Origin: WTKG01 sp963735005
GTDB taxonomy: Bacteria > Actinomycetota > Actinomycetes > Actinomycetales > Demequinaceae
Direction: 5' to 3'
NCBI GenBank assembly: GCA_963735005.1
Contig: CAVTJA010000013.1
Location: forward strand, 18,132 to 82,131
Length of the DNA: 64,000 nt
Under the pieces are notes generated by a model. That model saw nothing but the letters and a program-made list of their open reading frames with translations. It was not told the origin of the DNA and did no database searches. This document shows positions 36,818-45,932 of this stretch, one piece after another; positions within the stretch are counted from its first letter, which is position 1; each line of letters starts with the position of its first letter. The translations under genes and the position numbers were made by a program.

Positions 36818-37500
36818 TCGCTGTCACCCCGGCGTCCCCGGCCGCGGCGGCCGCGTGCACCGCGCGGGCCGCGTTCGGCGTGATCCGAGTGATCGCCGTG
36901 ATCGCCACGACCGCCCGGCCCGTGGCCGCGTCCGCGTCCGCGACCCCGGCCGCCGCGTGGTCCGCCGGGGCCGGAGCCGGAGCCGAAGCCGCGACCCCGT
37001 CCGCCGCGTCGTGCCTCGAGGTCCACTCCGAGCTCGGTGAGGTTGGCGTCGATGGTCGCAAGGACGCGGTTGACGGCCTCGATGTCGGCGGGGCTAGCGC
37101 CTGCGGTGAGCTTGTCGATTTCGCCGTCCATGCGGGTGTGCTGCTCGGCGATCAGGGCGGCGGCCTTGTCGGTCATGGTGACGATGATGCGGCGGCCGTC
37201 GTCGGGATCGTCGGCGCGGGTGATGAGCCCGTCGTCTTCCATCTGTTCAAGCCTGCGCGTGAGGGTAGAGCCGGCGACGCCAGCCCACCGGGCGAGTTGG
37301 GCCTGCGTGGTGGGGCCGCACTTGTGCAGCATGCGCAGGACGTGCCAGGAGCTCATGCCACCGGGAACCTCGCCCACGTTGGTCTCTAAGTAGCGGCGCA
37401 TCGCGTGCGCCGTGCGGGCCATGGATCGAACAATGTTGTCCTGGCCGGGCTGAGGGCTGGCGCCCTCGGTGTCGTCTGGGGTGTTGCTGTTGGTAGCCAT
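36814..37500 (-). CDS. MarR family transcriptional regulator with Arg/Gly-rich tail
   Basis: 228 residues. Winged-helix MarR core at about 25-160: QLARWAGVAGSTLTRRLEQMEDDGLI recognition helix and wing DPDDGRRIIV. From about 163 to the end is a tail of about 65 residues made of RGG, RGRG, HGDH units, rich in Arg, Gly and His; this is unusual for MarR proteins and could add DNA or RNA contacts. AAGGAG precedes the ATG. A palindromic operator abuts the -10 of its promoter, so it is likely autorepressing and controls the ABC exporter in the same operon. Confidence 0.93.
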   Translation of the reverse strand: MATNSNTPDDTEGASPQPGQDNIVRSMARTAHAMRRYLETNVGEVPGGMSSWHVLRMLHKCGPTTQAQLARWAGVAGSTLTRRLEQMEDDGLITRADDPDDGRRIIVTMTDKAAALIAEQHTRMDGEIDKLTAGASPADIEAVNRVLATIDANLTELGVDLEARRGGRGRGFGSGSGPGGPRGGRGRGRGRGHGPGGRGDHGDHSDHAERGPRGARGRRGRGRRGDSE

Positions 37501-37556
37501 GGGCTACTCCTTGGTGCTACTGAACTAGGCTCTCGCGAGCCGGCCAACGTTCATTC

Positions 37557-37598
37557 GTTAGCCAACTAACAAGTTATCACGCTTGCGCTAGGTGTCAA
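37557..37598 (-). promoter_or_regulatory. MarR promoter and palindromic operator
   Basis: On the minus strand TTGACA (37593-37598) and TAACTT (37571-37576) are 16 bases apart. Directly downstream GTTAG-N4-CTAAC (37557-37570) is a perfect palindrome of the kind bound by MarR dimers, lying on the transcription start. It explains autoregulation of the MarR-ABC operon. Confidence 0.8.
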
Positions 37599-37673
37599 AT
37601 CGCCTCGCCACCTTGTCAACCATTCGGCACCTCCCGCGCGTCTTATGGGCAACAGACGCTCAAAGGAGCAGCC

Positions 37674-39230
37674 ATGAAGAAGCTAGCCCGCCTTACCCTC
37701 ATTCTCACCGCAACCACGGCATTCATGATCCCCGCCGCCGCAGCGCAAGCGTACGCGGAATGCGGCATGACGGTCACCGTGCCCGGCACGGTCGTCACAT
37801 TGACGCACGACCTCTATTGCGACGGCAGCGCAATCACCGTATGGGCAAACAACGTCTCGGTCGATCTCGCCGGGCACCTCATCAAGGGTTCTCGACGATC
37901 GGACGACCCGTGGGAGCCGGTGGACCCGACCGGCACCGCGAACGTTGGCGTGCGCATCTTCACGGCGACCAACGTTCGGGTGACCGGCGGGAGCATCTAC
38001 GGCTTCGACATCGGAATCGTGACGAGCGCCGCATCCGCGGTTCTGGTCACCGATGTTGCAATCGATGCGCCGGCTCACTTCGGAATGTGGTCGTTCAACA
38101 CCCGGGGCCTCCGGGTCGAACGGTCGGTGCTCACCGGACCGTGGGTTCTCGATCCCGCCTACCCCCCCGCCGGCGACGTCACGTATGCTCACGGCATTTC
38201 TCTGGATCGCTCGCAGAACACGGCCGTGCTCAACACCACGGTCCGCGGCTTCGACGGAGACGGCATCCACTCCGAACGCCAAGATGGTCTGGTCCTCTCG
38301 GGCGTCGCCATTGCCGACAACTCAGGCAATGGCCTGGCCACGCGGAACACGACCGGCAATACCACCATTGGGACGTCCTCCTTCGCCCGCAACGAGATTG
38401 GCGTGGCGATCACCGATCACGACAGGTCGGGGCTGCTTCGACTCACCGACGTCACCGCCGCCAACAATCGCCGCCACGGCGTGGAACTCTCCGGCGTTGG
38501 GCGCTCCATCCTCACTCGCGTGACCGCGCCCGCCAATGGCGGCGCCGGAATCTGGCTCAATTCCGCGACCGAGCCGTACGGCCCGAATTACCTCCCCTAC
38601 TTAGCCACGATCACCGACTCGGAGGCAGACGACAACGGGCAAGACGGATTCACCTTGGTCGGCGCGGGCAACTGGACACTGACGCGCAACGGCGCGAGCC
38701 GGAACGCTTTCAACGGGTTCTACGTCAGCGGCGACGGCAGCCAGATGACGTCTGCCGGGAACTCCGCACAGCGCAACGGCAACTCCGGGTATGCCTGGGA
38801 CGAGGGCGCGCAGGGATCGTCCTCCGACGACACGGCTGTCAAGAACGCTCACGACGGCATGGACCTCGGGTCCGGCCCCGGGACTTCGATTGTGGTGTCA
38901 GGGCTCGCGTCGCGCGCGAACGGTAGTCATGGACTCGCGGTTTCGTCGGGCACGGTTCGCGTGGCGGACGGCAGCTTGTCGGCCAACAGCGGCGACGGCG
39001 TTTGGGTCACGTCGGGCGCAATCGTTTCGTTGGAGCACGTCACCGCGAACAAGAACCGCAAGAGCGGGTTCGCCTTCACCGCGGGGTCTGCTGGTGACGG
39101 CATTCGACTCAGGGCCATCAAGAACGGTCGGTTCGGCCTCTGCGTGGCAAGCTCCAGCACGTTTCACAACCGTGCTCCGCACGTGTTCCGGTACAACCGC
39201 ATGGCGCAGGTGGGCCACCTCTGCGACTAA
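37674..39230 (+). CDS. Secreted right-handed beta-helix protein, NosD-like
   Basis: 518 residues with a signal peptide ending near AQAYA. Residues about 80-500 form parallel beta-helix turns with VRVTGGSIYG, GDGIHSER..GLVLSGV, NTTIGTSSFARNEIGV, GFYVSGDGSQM, typical of NosD and pectate lyase-type repeats. No catalytic signature is evident and no anchor domain is seen; the last residues contain two Cys (LCVASS ... GHLCD). AAAGGAG precedes the ATG. Probably an extracellular glycan-binding or degrading protein; unlike the two anchor-domain beta-helix proteins in this window, it is not their close relative. Confidence 0.8.
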   Translation: MKKLARLTLILTATTAFMIPAAAAQAYAECGMTVTVPGTVVTLTHDLYCDGSAITVWANNVSVDLAGHLIKGSRRSDDPWEPVDPTGTANVGVRIFTATNVRVTGGSIYGFDIGIVTSAASAVLVTDVAIDAPAHFGMWSFNTRGLRVERSVLTGPWVLDPAYPPAGDVTYAHGISLDRSQNTAVLNTTVRGFDGDGIHSERQDGLVLSGVAIADNSGNGLATRNTTGNTTIGTSSFARNEIGVAITDHDRSGLLRLTDVTAANNRRHGVELSGVGRSILTRVTAPANGGAGIWLNSATEPYGPNYLPYLATITDSEADDNGQDGFTLVGAGNWTLTRNGASRNAFNGFYVSGDGSQMTSAGNSAQRNGNSGYAWDEGAQGSSSDDTAVKNAHDGMDLGSGPGTSIVVSGLASRANGSHGLAVSSGTVRVADGSLSANSGDGVWVTSGAIVSLEHVTANKNRKSGFAFTAGSAGDGIRLRAIKNGRFGLCVASSSTFHNRAPHVFRYNRMAQVGHLCD

Positions 39231-39280
39231 CGGTTCGAACACTCTGCAGGGACGTACGGGGGGCATGCCACACTTGCGGC

Positions 39281-39757
39281 ATGCCCCCCGTACCGTCGAT
39301 CGCGTTCTACGAGCCGCGCATCCCCCAGAACACCGGGAACGCCATCCGGCTCTCCGCCGCCACCGGCGCCCACCTGCACCTGGTCGAGCCGCTCGGCTTC
39401 GAGATGGACGAGCCCCGCCTCAAGCGCGCAGGCCTCGACTATCACGACCTCGCCACCGTAACCGTGCACCCGGACCTCGAGGCGCTGCTTGCCACGCAGC
39501 CGGAGTCGCGCGTGTTCGCATTCACGACCGGCGCGACCACCGTCCACAGCGACGTTGCGTACGCCTCTGACGACATTCTGCTCTTCGGCCCGGAGCCCAC
39601 CGGCCTGCCCGACGACGCGCTCGCGCACCCGCGCGTCACGGACCGCGTGCGCATCCCCATGCTCAAGGGACGACGCTCGCTCAACATCACGTCGAGCGCG
39701 TCGGTTGCGATTTACGAGGCGTGGCGGCAGCTTGGCTACCCGGGCGCTGCCGGCTAA
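39281..39757 (+). CDS. trmL: tRNA (cytidine(34)-2'-O)-methyltransferase
   Basis: 158 residues of the SpoU/TrmL type of trefoil-knot methyltransferase. Motifs: PQNTGNAIRLSAATGAHLHLVEPLGF, LLFGPEPTGLP, RIPMLKGRRSLNITSSASVAIYEAWRQ (usual MLPNVRSLNLSNAVAIVLYE). It methylates the ribose of the wobble base of certain leucine tRNAs. The 'KGRRSLN' loop differs slightly from the common form. It has no obvious partner. Confidence 0.9.
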   Translation: MPPVPSIAFYEPRIPQNTGNAIRLSAATGAHLHLVEPLGFEMDEPRLKRAGLDYHDLATVTVHPDLEALLATQPESRVFAFTTGATTVHSDVAYASDDILLFGPEPTGLPDDALAHPRVTDRVRIPMLKGRRSLNITSSASVAIYEAWRQLGYPGAAG

Positions 39758-39820
39758 CGCGTTTCCACAGATCGCCGCGAGCGCCTGCGAACTCGTTGTG
39801 TCGATCGATATGGTCCGAGC

Positions 39821-40456
39821 ATGGACAGCAACACATATGTAGTGCGATTCGTCGCCTTCGTCGGGCTTGTCTCGGTGGCGGCGCTGGCGGCTTGTACCGG
39901 CCAGGCGCCGGGCGCGCCGGGGGCGATCTCCTCGCCTCCGCCCACCGTCCCGGCGCCGGTCACGTCGGCGCCTCCGAGTGCGCAGACTCCGCAGAGAACG
40001 CCGACGCCGCTGACGACCGCTGAACTGCGGGAATTGCTGCCGAGCGAAGCCGCATCCGCCGAGCGCGAAGGCGCTATCGCCACCGCGAAGTTCTTCATCA
40101 AGCTGCGCGGCGACCTCTACGACGGCGAAGGCTTCGATGTCTGGAAGGAGTTGTCGACGGACAACTGCACGTTCTGCCAGGACGAGTTCGACGAGATTCT
40201 GTCGTTCGTCGAGGCTGGCGGCTACCGCACCGGCGGCGACGTCCACTTCGAAAAGAACAAGACGCGCTTCGGCACGAGCACGGAGTACGGGCTGCCTGTC
40301 GTCGTGCTGGTGTTCCGCGTGGACGAGTCGACGGACTACTCCGGAGACGGCACCAGCGAGGACTTCAACGCGCAGCGCGTCAAGGTAGCGATCGAGATGC
40401 TGCGCTTCGGCAACATCTGGCGGATCAACCGACTCGAGGTGAAGTGGGCCCGCTAG
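39821..40456 (+). CDS. Lipoprotein, DUF6318-like
   Basis: 211 residues. The N-terminal helix ends in a lipobox, LAAC, with the cysteine at residue 24, followed by a Pro/Ser/Thr-rich linker. The core carries ELREL.PSEA..EREGAIATAKFFIKL, WKELSTDNCTFC and a Val-rich last strand, resembling DUF6318 actinobacterial lipoproteins (a family known from low similarity; I could not verify it). TATGGT lies six bases before the ATG, a leaderless pattern. Confidence 0.65.
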   Translation: MDSNTYVVRFVAFVGLVSVAALAACTGQAPGAPGAISSPPPTVPAPVTSAPPSAQTPQRTPTPLTTAELRELLPSEAASAEREGAIATAKFFIKLRGDLYDGEGFDVWKELSTDNCTFCQDEFDEILSFVEAGGYRTGGDVHFEKNKTRFGTSTEYGLPVVVLVFRVDESTDYSGDGTSEDFNAQRVKVAIEMLRFGNIWRINRLEVKWAR

Positions 40457-40578
40457 ATTCTGGGCGGCTCCGGCACCAGGACCACGCCCCTCGTCCTCCC
40501 GCTCGCGCCACGCGCCACGCGTCACGGCGGCTAGGGTGACGTGAGCGGCGCCCGCCGCGTCGACCGATGGGAGCCGCC

Positions 40579-41304
40579 GTGAGTGCCAGGTTCGAGGAGC
40601 TCGGCTGGGCAAAGACCCCCATCGGCGAGGTCGCGCTGCGCCGCCGCCTTGACCCCGTGACCAAGCAGGACGTCTTCGAGGTCAAGCTCAACGACGAGTG
40701 GCTCATGTCCAGCCAGTTCAACGTGGCCGAGATCGCGCTGTCCCGCATCGCGCTCGCGCGGCTAACGGGCGACGGCCCGTTCGATGCCGTCGTCGGCGGG
40801 CTTGGCCTTGGCTACACGGCGGAGCGCGCGCTCGAGGACCCGCGGGTGCGCGAGGTCGCGGTCGTGGAGCTGCTCCAGCCGGTGATCGACTGGCACCGCG
40901 AGGGCCTGGTGCCCGTGGGCCCCGCACTCACGGGTGACGACCGCTGCCGCCTGGTGCAAGGCGACTTCTTCGCGATGTCGTACGGCGAGGGCTACGACCC
41001 TTCTCGCCCTGGGCGCCTGTGGGACGCCGTGATCCTGGACATCGACCACTCCCCCGTCCACGTGCTCGACGACGGCAGCGCGGGCTTCTACGGCGCCGAC
41101 GGCATGGCGGCCCTCGCCCGGCATCTGCGCCCCGGCGGCGTGTACGCGATGTGGTCGAACGACCCGCCGGACCGCACTTACCTAGCGACCCTCGACAAGG
41201 TGTTCGCGGACGTCGCGGCCGAGGTCATCACATTCCCCAACCCCTTGCAGGGCCGGGACGCGACGGCCACAATCTACTCGGCCGTCACTCCTTCGTCACG
41301 TTGA
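40579..41304 (+). CDS. Spermidine synthase-like SAM-dependent methyltransferase fold protein
   Basis: 241 residues with a Rossmann fold of the polyamine synthase type: VVGGLGLGYTAERAL, VAVVELLQPVIDWHREG, DAVILDIDHSPVHVL and the C-terminal MWSNDPPDRTYL. The acidic residues of an aminopropyltransferase active site are only partly visible, so it may be a methyltransferase of unknown substrate. The GTG at 40579 follows GGGAGCC; the frame also has ATG at 40567. It ends by overlapping the convergent small gene. Confidence 0.7.
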   Translation: MSARFEELGWAKTPIGEVALRRRLDPVTKQDVFEVKLNDEWLMSSQFNVAEIALSRIALARLTGDGPFDAVVGGLGLGYTAERALEDPRVREVAVVELLQPVIDWHREGLVPVGPALTGDDRCRLVQGDFFAMSYGEGYDPSRPGRLWDAVILDIDHSPVHVLDDGSAGFYGADGMAALARHLRPGGVYAMWSNDPPDRTYLATLDKVFADVAAEVITFPNPLQGRDATATIYSAVTPSSR

Positions 41305-41551
41305 CGTACGGCGCGCGCACTTCCGGCTTGTTGTCGTTGCGTCCGTCGATCTCCCGCCGGTAGCTGGTGACGTGGGCCTTAAAGGCGTCTTCGACCTTGA
41401 GGTCGTCTACCTTGTAGGCGACGACCCGCTCAGGCATATAGCGCGCGTTTGCATTGCGGTACTTGGCCTTGATTCGGGCGTACACGAACCACCCCGCCGC
41501 CGGGCCCGCGGAGAGCAGGCCGATGACGACCTCGCCGCCTGAGTCACTCAT
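41285..41551 (-). CDS. Hypothetical small membrane-anchored protein (SPFH operon)
   Basis: 88 residues: an N-terminal hydrophobic segment (VVIGLLSAGPAAGWFVYARI), then a charged soluble part with YMPERVVAYKV and a C-terminal VNVTKE. Not recognised. It lies 21 bases downstream of the zinc-ribbon gene on the same strand and so is the last gene of the SPFH operon, where it may be an accessory anchor. Its end overlaps the convergent SAM-fold gene by 20 bases. Confidence 0.6.
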   Translation of the reverse strand: MSDSGGEVVIGLLSAGPAAGWFVYARIKAKYRNANARYMPERVVAYKVDDLKVEDAFKAHVTSYRREIDGRNDNKPEVRAPYVNVTKE

Positions 41552-41572
41552 TGCTCGCTCCTGTCACACACG

Positions 41573-42988
41573 TCAGCCTCCGAACATCAGCGCGGCGGCG
41601 ATCGGCCAGGTGATGATCGACACACCGATCGCCGTAGCCCACGCAGCCAGCGCGGCCTTGCCGCGGTTCACCGGCACGCTGCCCATCGTGGCGCCCGTGC
41701 GGCCATTCACGGCAATGTAGTGGGTGATCTGCTGGCCGTCGCGGTTCTCAACGAAGCCGTACAGCCACACCGGGAGCAGCACGGCGGTCCAGCGGCTGCC
41801 CTTAATATGCACCTGCTCGGCCTCCCACCGCACGCCGCGGTTGTAGCCGCGGATCGAGTCCGCGACGGCGCTGCGGCAAATGGTCAGGAAGTGCTTCGAC
41901 GCGTAGCCGGTGGCGTCGTCCACGTCCATGTCGCGCCGTTCCGAGGTGTACGCGTCGCCAAGGAAGCTCGCGTCAAAGCGCTGGATGTCCTTGACGTCGA
42001 ACGGCAGCACCGCGTTGATGATGTTGTTGGTGCTGATCTCGGACCTGATATTGACCTTGTCCGACGCAGTCTCGACCACGACGTCGTCCACCTCGATCGC
42101 GACGTGGCGCGTGACGGTGAAGGCGTCGGACTTGTACATCGTCTGGGACTTGCCCATCGGGATGCGGTGCCTGAGCACCTCGCCAACGCCGTCGAGCCGG
42201 ATCATCATGTTGCCGTCCACCGTCATGTACGGCAAGTACACGCCCATGATGTTTTCAAGGCGGAAGCCCTCGCTGAAGGCGGGTAGCGCGAACGCCTTGC
42301 GCTCGGTGACGAACGCGGCGATCTTCTGCATCGCGCGCTCGCGCGAGACGGCGAACGGGAGGATGCCGTCCGGGACAGCCCCGTTGGGGATGCGGTCGTT
42401 GAGTGACAGCACGTGCTTGCACCAGTGGCAGCGAGCGTTGAGAGTGTGGTCGGTATCCACCACGACCTCGGCGCCGCACCCGGAGCACTTCATGGTCACG
42501 AGCGCGCTGTCGTCGGTGATGTCGATCGCGGCCGACGTCATTGTGGTGCCGTGAAGGTCGCCGATGCCGCGGCTGAGCCCCATCAGGTCGTCGAGCCTGG
42601 GCGGGGTCCACGTGTGGCGGCAAAACGCACACACAAACATGCCCGTCGCGGGGTCGGTCGAGACCTCGCTCGCGCCACACTTCTCGCAACGCACAACGCC
42701 GACGCCGGCGCCCTCGGGGGTCTCGAGGATGGTGACGGCGGGCTCGCCCTCCGGCGGGGCACTCGCGGCCGTTTCCGTCCCGGGCGCGGCGTTCGCAACG
42801 GGCGCGGCGTTCGCAACGGGCTCAGTGCTCGTGGCGGGCGCAACCGCGCCACCATCGAGCGCTGCGGCGAGGGCCGCCGCGGCGTCCTGACGAGTGTCCG
42901 CCGTCGCCCCCGCGGCCTGCACTGCCTTCTTCTTGTTGGCGGCGGCCGGCTTCGACGCCGGCTCGCCCGCCTTACCGGTGGTCGCCAC
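41573..42988 (-). CDS. TFIIB-type zinc-ribbon membrane protein, SPFH partner
   Basis: 471 residues. An Ala/Thr-rich head of 90 residues is followed by two zinc ribbons, CEKCGASE..CAFCRHTW and CSGCGAEV..CHWCKHVL (about residues 100-195), then a beta-rich domain (LPYMTVDGNMMIRL, WTAVLLPVWLYGF) and one C-terminal membrane pair (ALAAWATAIGVSIITWPIAAALM). Proteins of this shape are often encoded next to SPFH/virion core-like (YdjI) genes, as here. It probably forms a membrane scaffold with the SPFH protein. Confidence 0.8.
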   Translation of the reverse strand: MATTGKAGEPASKPAAANKKKAVQAAGATADTRQDAAAALAAALDGGAVAPATSTEPVANAAPVANAAPGTETAASAPPEGEPAVTILETPEGAGVGVVRCEKCGASEVSTDPATGMFVCAFCRHTWTPPRLDDLMGLSRGIGDLHGTTMTSAAIDITDDSALVTMKCSGCGAEVVVDTDHTLNARCHWCKHVLSLNDRIPNGAVPDGILPFAVSRERAMQKIAAFVTERKAFALPAFSEGFRLENIMGVYLPYMTVDGNMMIRLDGVGEVLRHRIPMGKSQTMYKSDAFTVTRHVAIEVDDVVVETASDKVNIRSEISTNNIINAVLPFDVKDIQRFDASFLGDAYTSERRDMDVDDATGYASKHFLTICRSAVADSIRGYNRGVRWEAEQVHIKGSRWTAVLLPVWLYGFVENRDGQQITHYIAVNGRTGATMGSVPVNRGKAALAAWATAIGVSIITWPIAAALMFGG

Positions 42989-42997
42989 GCTCGGGCC

Positions 42998-44188
42998 CTA
43001 GAGCCCCAGCGTCTTCTTCTTCAGGGCGTCGTAGTCGTCCTGCGTGATCAGTCCGTCGTCGAGCATCTGCTTGTACTTCGCAAGCTCCGTCGCCGGGTCG
43101 ACGGGGGCTGAGGCGCCGCCCGTCTGGTTCGCCGCGACTCCCACGATGCCGCCGGGCGTCTGCGGGACGAGCCCGCCAATCGCGCCCATGCCCACGCCCA
43201 TCATCGCCAGGCCGGTGCCGCCGCCGGTGTCGCCGGCAGCCTCGACGCCGCGCGCGACGGACTGCTTGAGGAAGGTGTCGGAGCGGCCGCCGCTGAGGGC
43301 ATCGGCCTTCCGCACGTCGGACAGCAGCGCCGTGGTGTCCTCGTCGTACTCGATCGAGACGATGGTCGCCTTGGCGATGGTGAGGCCGCGCTCGGACGTC
43401 CACTTGTAGTTCGCCTCAACCTCGCCCGTGAGCGACTGAGCGAAGCCCACGGAGTCGCCCTGGATGCGGGTGATGCGGTGCTCCTTGTCGCCGTCGTTCA
43501 CGTAGCGCGAGAACGCACCTGCGAGCGAGCCGACGACCTCGTTGAACAGCTGCTCGGAGACGGGGTTGGACGTCTCGGTGATGTCGAACTGGGGAGCGCC
43601 GGCGCCGATGTATGACGCGGGCACGAGCGACTTCACGAAAAGGATCGGGTCCACGACCTTAAGCACGTAGGTGCCGCGGGTGAGCGCGCCGGCCTGGGCG
43701 TTCAGGTAGGCGTCGTCCCAATAGATGGCGCTCTGGGTGCCGAACTTGTTGTCCGGGATCTCCTTGAGGTTCACGTAGATCGCGACCTGCTGGCTGCCGG
43801 GCTGGCCGCCGAACTTGAAGCGTTCCCACGAGGTCTTGAAGGTCGAGCTGAAGATGCCGCCGCCGGAGAACACAGACTTGGCGTTCTGGTCCGCGGTGTC
43901 CCACCGGTACGCGCCGGATTCGCCGATCACGCCGGTGACCTTGCCGTCCTGGAAGGTCAGCAGGCCGTAGCCCTCGGGAACCACCACGACCGAGCCGTTG
44001 GTGATGATGTTCTGGGAGCCGCGCACATTCTCGCCACGGCCCGCGTTGGTGCGCTGGAGCACCGCGGGGAAGGTAACGGCGGTGTCCGCGACGCCCGCGG
44101 GCGGGACGAGAAACTCGAGCCACTGGTCGCCGAATGTCGACGACAATGCGTCGCCTGCTGCGCTTGCGAGAATCCTGATGAAGCCCAT
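42998..44188 (-). CDS. SPFH domain protein with SHOCT tail
   Basis: 396 residues. The N-terminal region (VVVPEGYGLLTFQDGKVTG, YLNAQAGALTRGTYVLKVVDPILFVKSLV, SEQLFNEVVGSLAGAFSRYV) is the YdjI/virion core-like SPFH domain. The tail is Gly/Met-rich and ends in a SHOCT module (ELAKYKQMLDDGLITQDDYDALKKKTL). The SPFH-zinc ribbon pair is known in B. subtilis YdjI-YdjG-like systems; the context suggests membrane stress or microdomain organisation. It is the first gene of the three-gene operon. Confidence 0.85.
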   Translation of the reverse strand: MGFIRILASAAGDALSSTFGDQWLEFLVPPAGVADTAVTFPAVLQRTNAGRGENVRGSQNIITNGSVVVVPEGYGLLTFQDGKVTGVIGESGAYRWDTADQNAKSVFSGGGIFSSTFKTSWERFKFGGQPGSQQVAIYVNLKEIPDNKFGTQSAIYWDDAYLNAQAGALTRGTYVLKVVDPILFVKSLVPASYIGAGAPQFDITETSNPVSEQLFNEVVGSLAGAFSRYVNDGDKEHRITRIQGDSVGFAQSLTGEVEANYKWTSERGLTIAKATIVSIEYDEDTTALLSDVRKADALSGGRSDTFLKQSVARGVEAAGDTGGGTGLAMMGVGMGAIGGLVPQTPGGIVGVAANQTGGASAPVDPATELAKYKQMLDDGLITQDDYDALKKKTLGL

Positions 44189-44373
44189 GATCCAACCCGT
44201 CTGTCGCGGAGGGCCTCCGGGCGACCCTCATCACCGACGGCTAAGCGCCCAGCGCATCGCTACGCCGTACGGCCCTGCACCGTCGCGCCGAACTTACCAC
44301 GCGCGACGCGCGCCGTCGCGGCGAAAATGAGGGCCGACCTACGGGTCCATGCCGCGGCGGGCGCCGTGCGCAA

Positions 44374-45825
44374 CTACGGCGTGGGGGCGCGGTCGTCGTA
44401 GTCGCGGAAGCTCGCCCGCGGTGCAGTGTCTGGAAGAGCGCCGCCGCCGCCCGCGACCGCGAACCGCACGCGCGCGAGGACAGCAATCAGCCCGATGATC
44501 GCCAGCCCGCCCAGTAGCGGCGGGAACCACAGCCCCACGGCCACCGCGAGCACGCCCACGTACATGTCACCGACCCGCGGCCCGCCCGTGACGACCACGA
44601 TGAACACGCCTTGCAGGCGGCCGCGCATGTGGTCGGGCGCGCCCTGGATGATGATCGTCTGCCGGAAGATCGCGCTCACCTCGTCGGACGCGCCCATGCC
44701 CGCCATGGCAACCGCGAGCGCGACGAGGAACGGCCAGTGGATGCCGCCCCAGCCGGGCGCCGCATCGTGCCCCGACCGCTCGGCCCACAGCGCGATAGCG
44801 CCGAACGCCGCCGCGAAGCCGCCAAACACGGTGATCGCTCGGGTGATCGCGACCCCCTGCCGATGCACGCGCGCGATCCCGCCAGAGAACACGCTGGTAA
44901 GGATGGTGCCCGCGGCGCCGGCGGCCGTGAGCGCGCCAACGGTCAACGCGCCGCCACCCACCACCAGCGCGCCGAGCGCCGGGAACAGCGCGTAAGTGCG
45001 GCCAAAGGTCATCGCCACGATGTCGACGATGAAGCTCATGCGGATGTTCGGCGCGCGCTTGAGGAAGCTCAACCCCTCGCGCAGCACGGCCCACCCGGCC
45101 ACGACCGGCTCGCCCAGGCGCGGCAGCCGCGGCAAACCCCAGATGCCCACGAACGCGGCGGTGAAGAGCAACGCATCTGTCGCGAAGGTCCACGGCAGGC
45201 CGACGCTCGCGGCGAGTACTCCCGCGAACGCGGGCCCCAGCGTCAGGGCGATTCCGAAGGAGATGCCGTTGAGGGCCACGGCGCGCGACACGAGGCGAGG
45301 CGGCAGGATGCGCGCCACGACCGAGGAGCCTGCCGCGTGCCGCACCGTCGCCGCGACCGCAGTGAGCGTCGTCGCGATGTAGAACGGCCACACGGAAATG
45401 TGGTCGCCGCCGCCGCGGCTCGAGATCGCGTCTGCCGTCGAGAGCGCGACGAGCGACAGCGTCGCGCCCCAGCCCGCGAGCGCCGCGATCATGAGCACGC
45501 GGCGGCGGTCGAAGACGTCGGCAAGCATCCCTCCCCACAACCCGGCCACGATCATCGGCGCCAGCGAGATGCCGCCCACCAGCCCCACGGCAAAGGTGGA
45601 CTCGGTGATGGCGTAGATCTGGATGCCGACCGCGACGTTCGTCATCCACGCCCCGACGGCGCCGATCGAGTTGCCGATCCACAGCCGCGCGAACGTCCGG
45701 TTCTCGCGCAGCGGCGCCAGGTCAACCAGGCGGCGTTTGCGCGCGGGCGCGCCGCCGGCGTCGGGCGAGGCGGGGGCCGATGCGTCGCCCGGCTCGGCCT
45801 CCGGGGCGGGGTCGGCGGGGGTCAC
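44374..45825 (-). CDS. MFS transporter, MFS_3/EntS-like
   Basis: 483 residues, about 12 helices, an acidic Ala/Pro-rich head and an inter-helix loop AMLADVFDRRRVLM-like (GMLADVFDRRRVLMI). The pattern ARLWIGNSIGAVGAWMTNVAVGIQIYAIT is typical of MFS_3 secretion or drug effectors. The leaderless pattern is clear: TAGACT, six bases, then GTG. It may export a siderophore or drug. Confidence 0.85.
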   Translation of the reverse strand: MTPADPAPEAEPGDASAPASPDAGGAPARKRRLVDLAPLRENRTFARLWIGNSIGAVGAWMTNVAVGIQIYAITESTFAVGLVGGISLAPMIVAGLWGGMLADVFDRRRVLMIAALAGWGATLSLVALSTADAISSRGGGDHISVWPFYIATTLTAVAATVRHAAGSSVVARILPPRLVSRAVALNGISFGIALTLGPAFAGVLAASVGLPWTFATDALLFTAAFVGIWGLPRLPRLGEPVVAGWAVLREGLSFLKRAPNIRMSFIVDIVAMTFGRTYALFPALGALVVGGGALTVGALTAAGAAGTILTSVFSGGIARVHRQGVAITRAITVFGGFAAAFGAIALWAERSGHDAAPGWGGIHWPFLVALAVAMAGMGASDEVSAIFRQTIIIQGAPDHMRGRLQGVFIVVVTGGPRVGDMYVGVLAVAVGLWFPPLLGGLAIIGLIAVLARVRFAVAGGGGALPDTAPRASFRDYDDRAPTP

Positions 45826-45932
45826 CAGCCGAGTCTAGTTTCGCGCTGGGAGGCCCTGCGCACGCGCGCGGTGCGTCGGCGCCCTCACAGGGGCTAGGCT
45901 TGCGCCAACCATTCACGAGGGGAACCGCCGCC

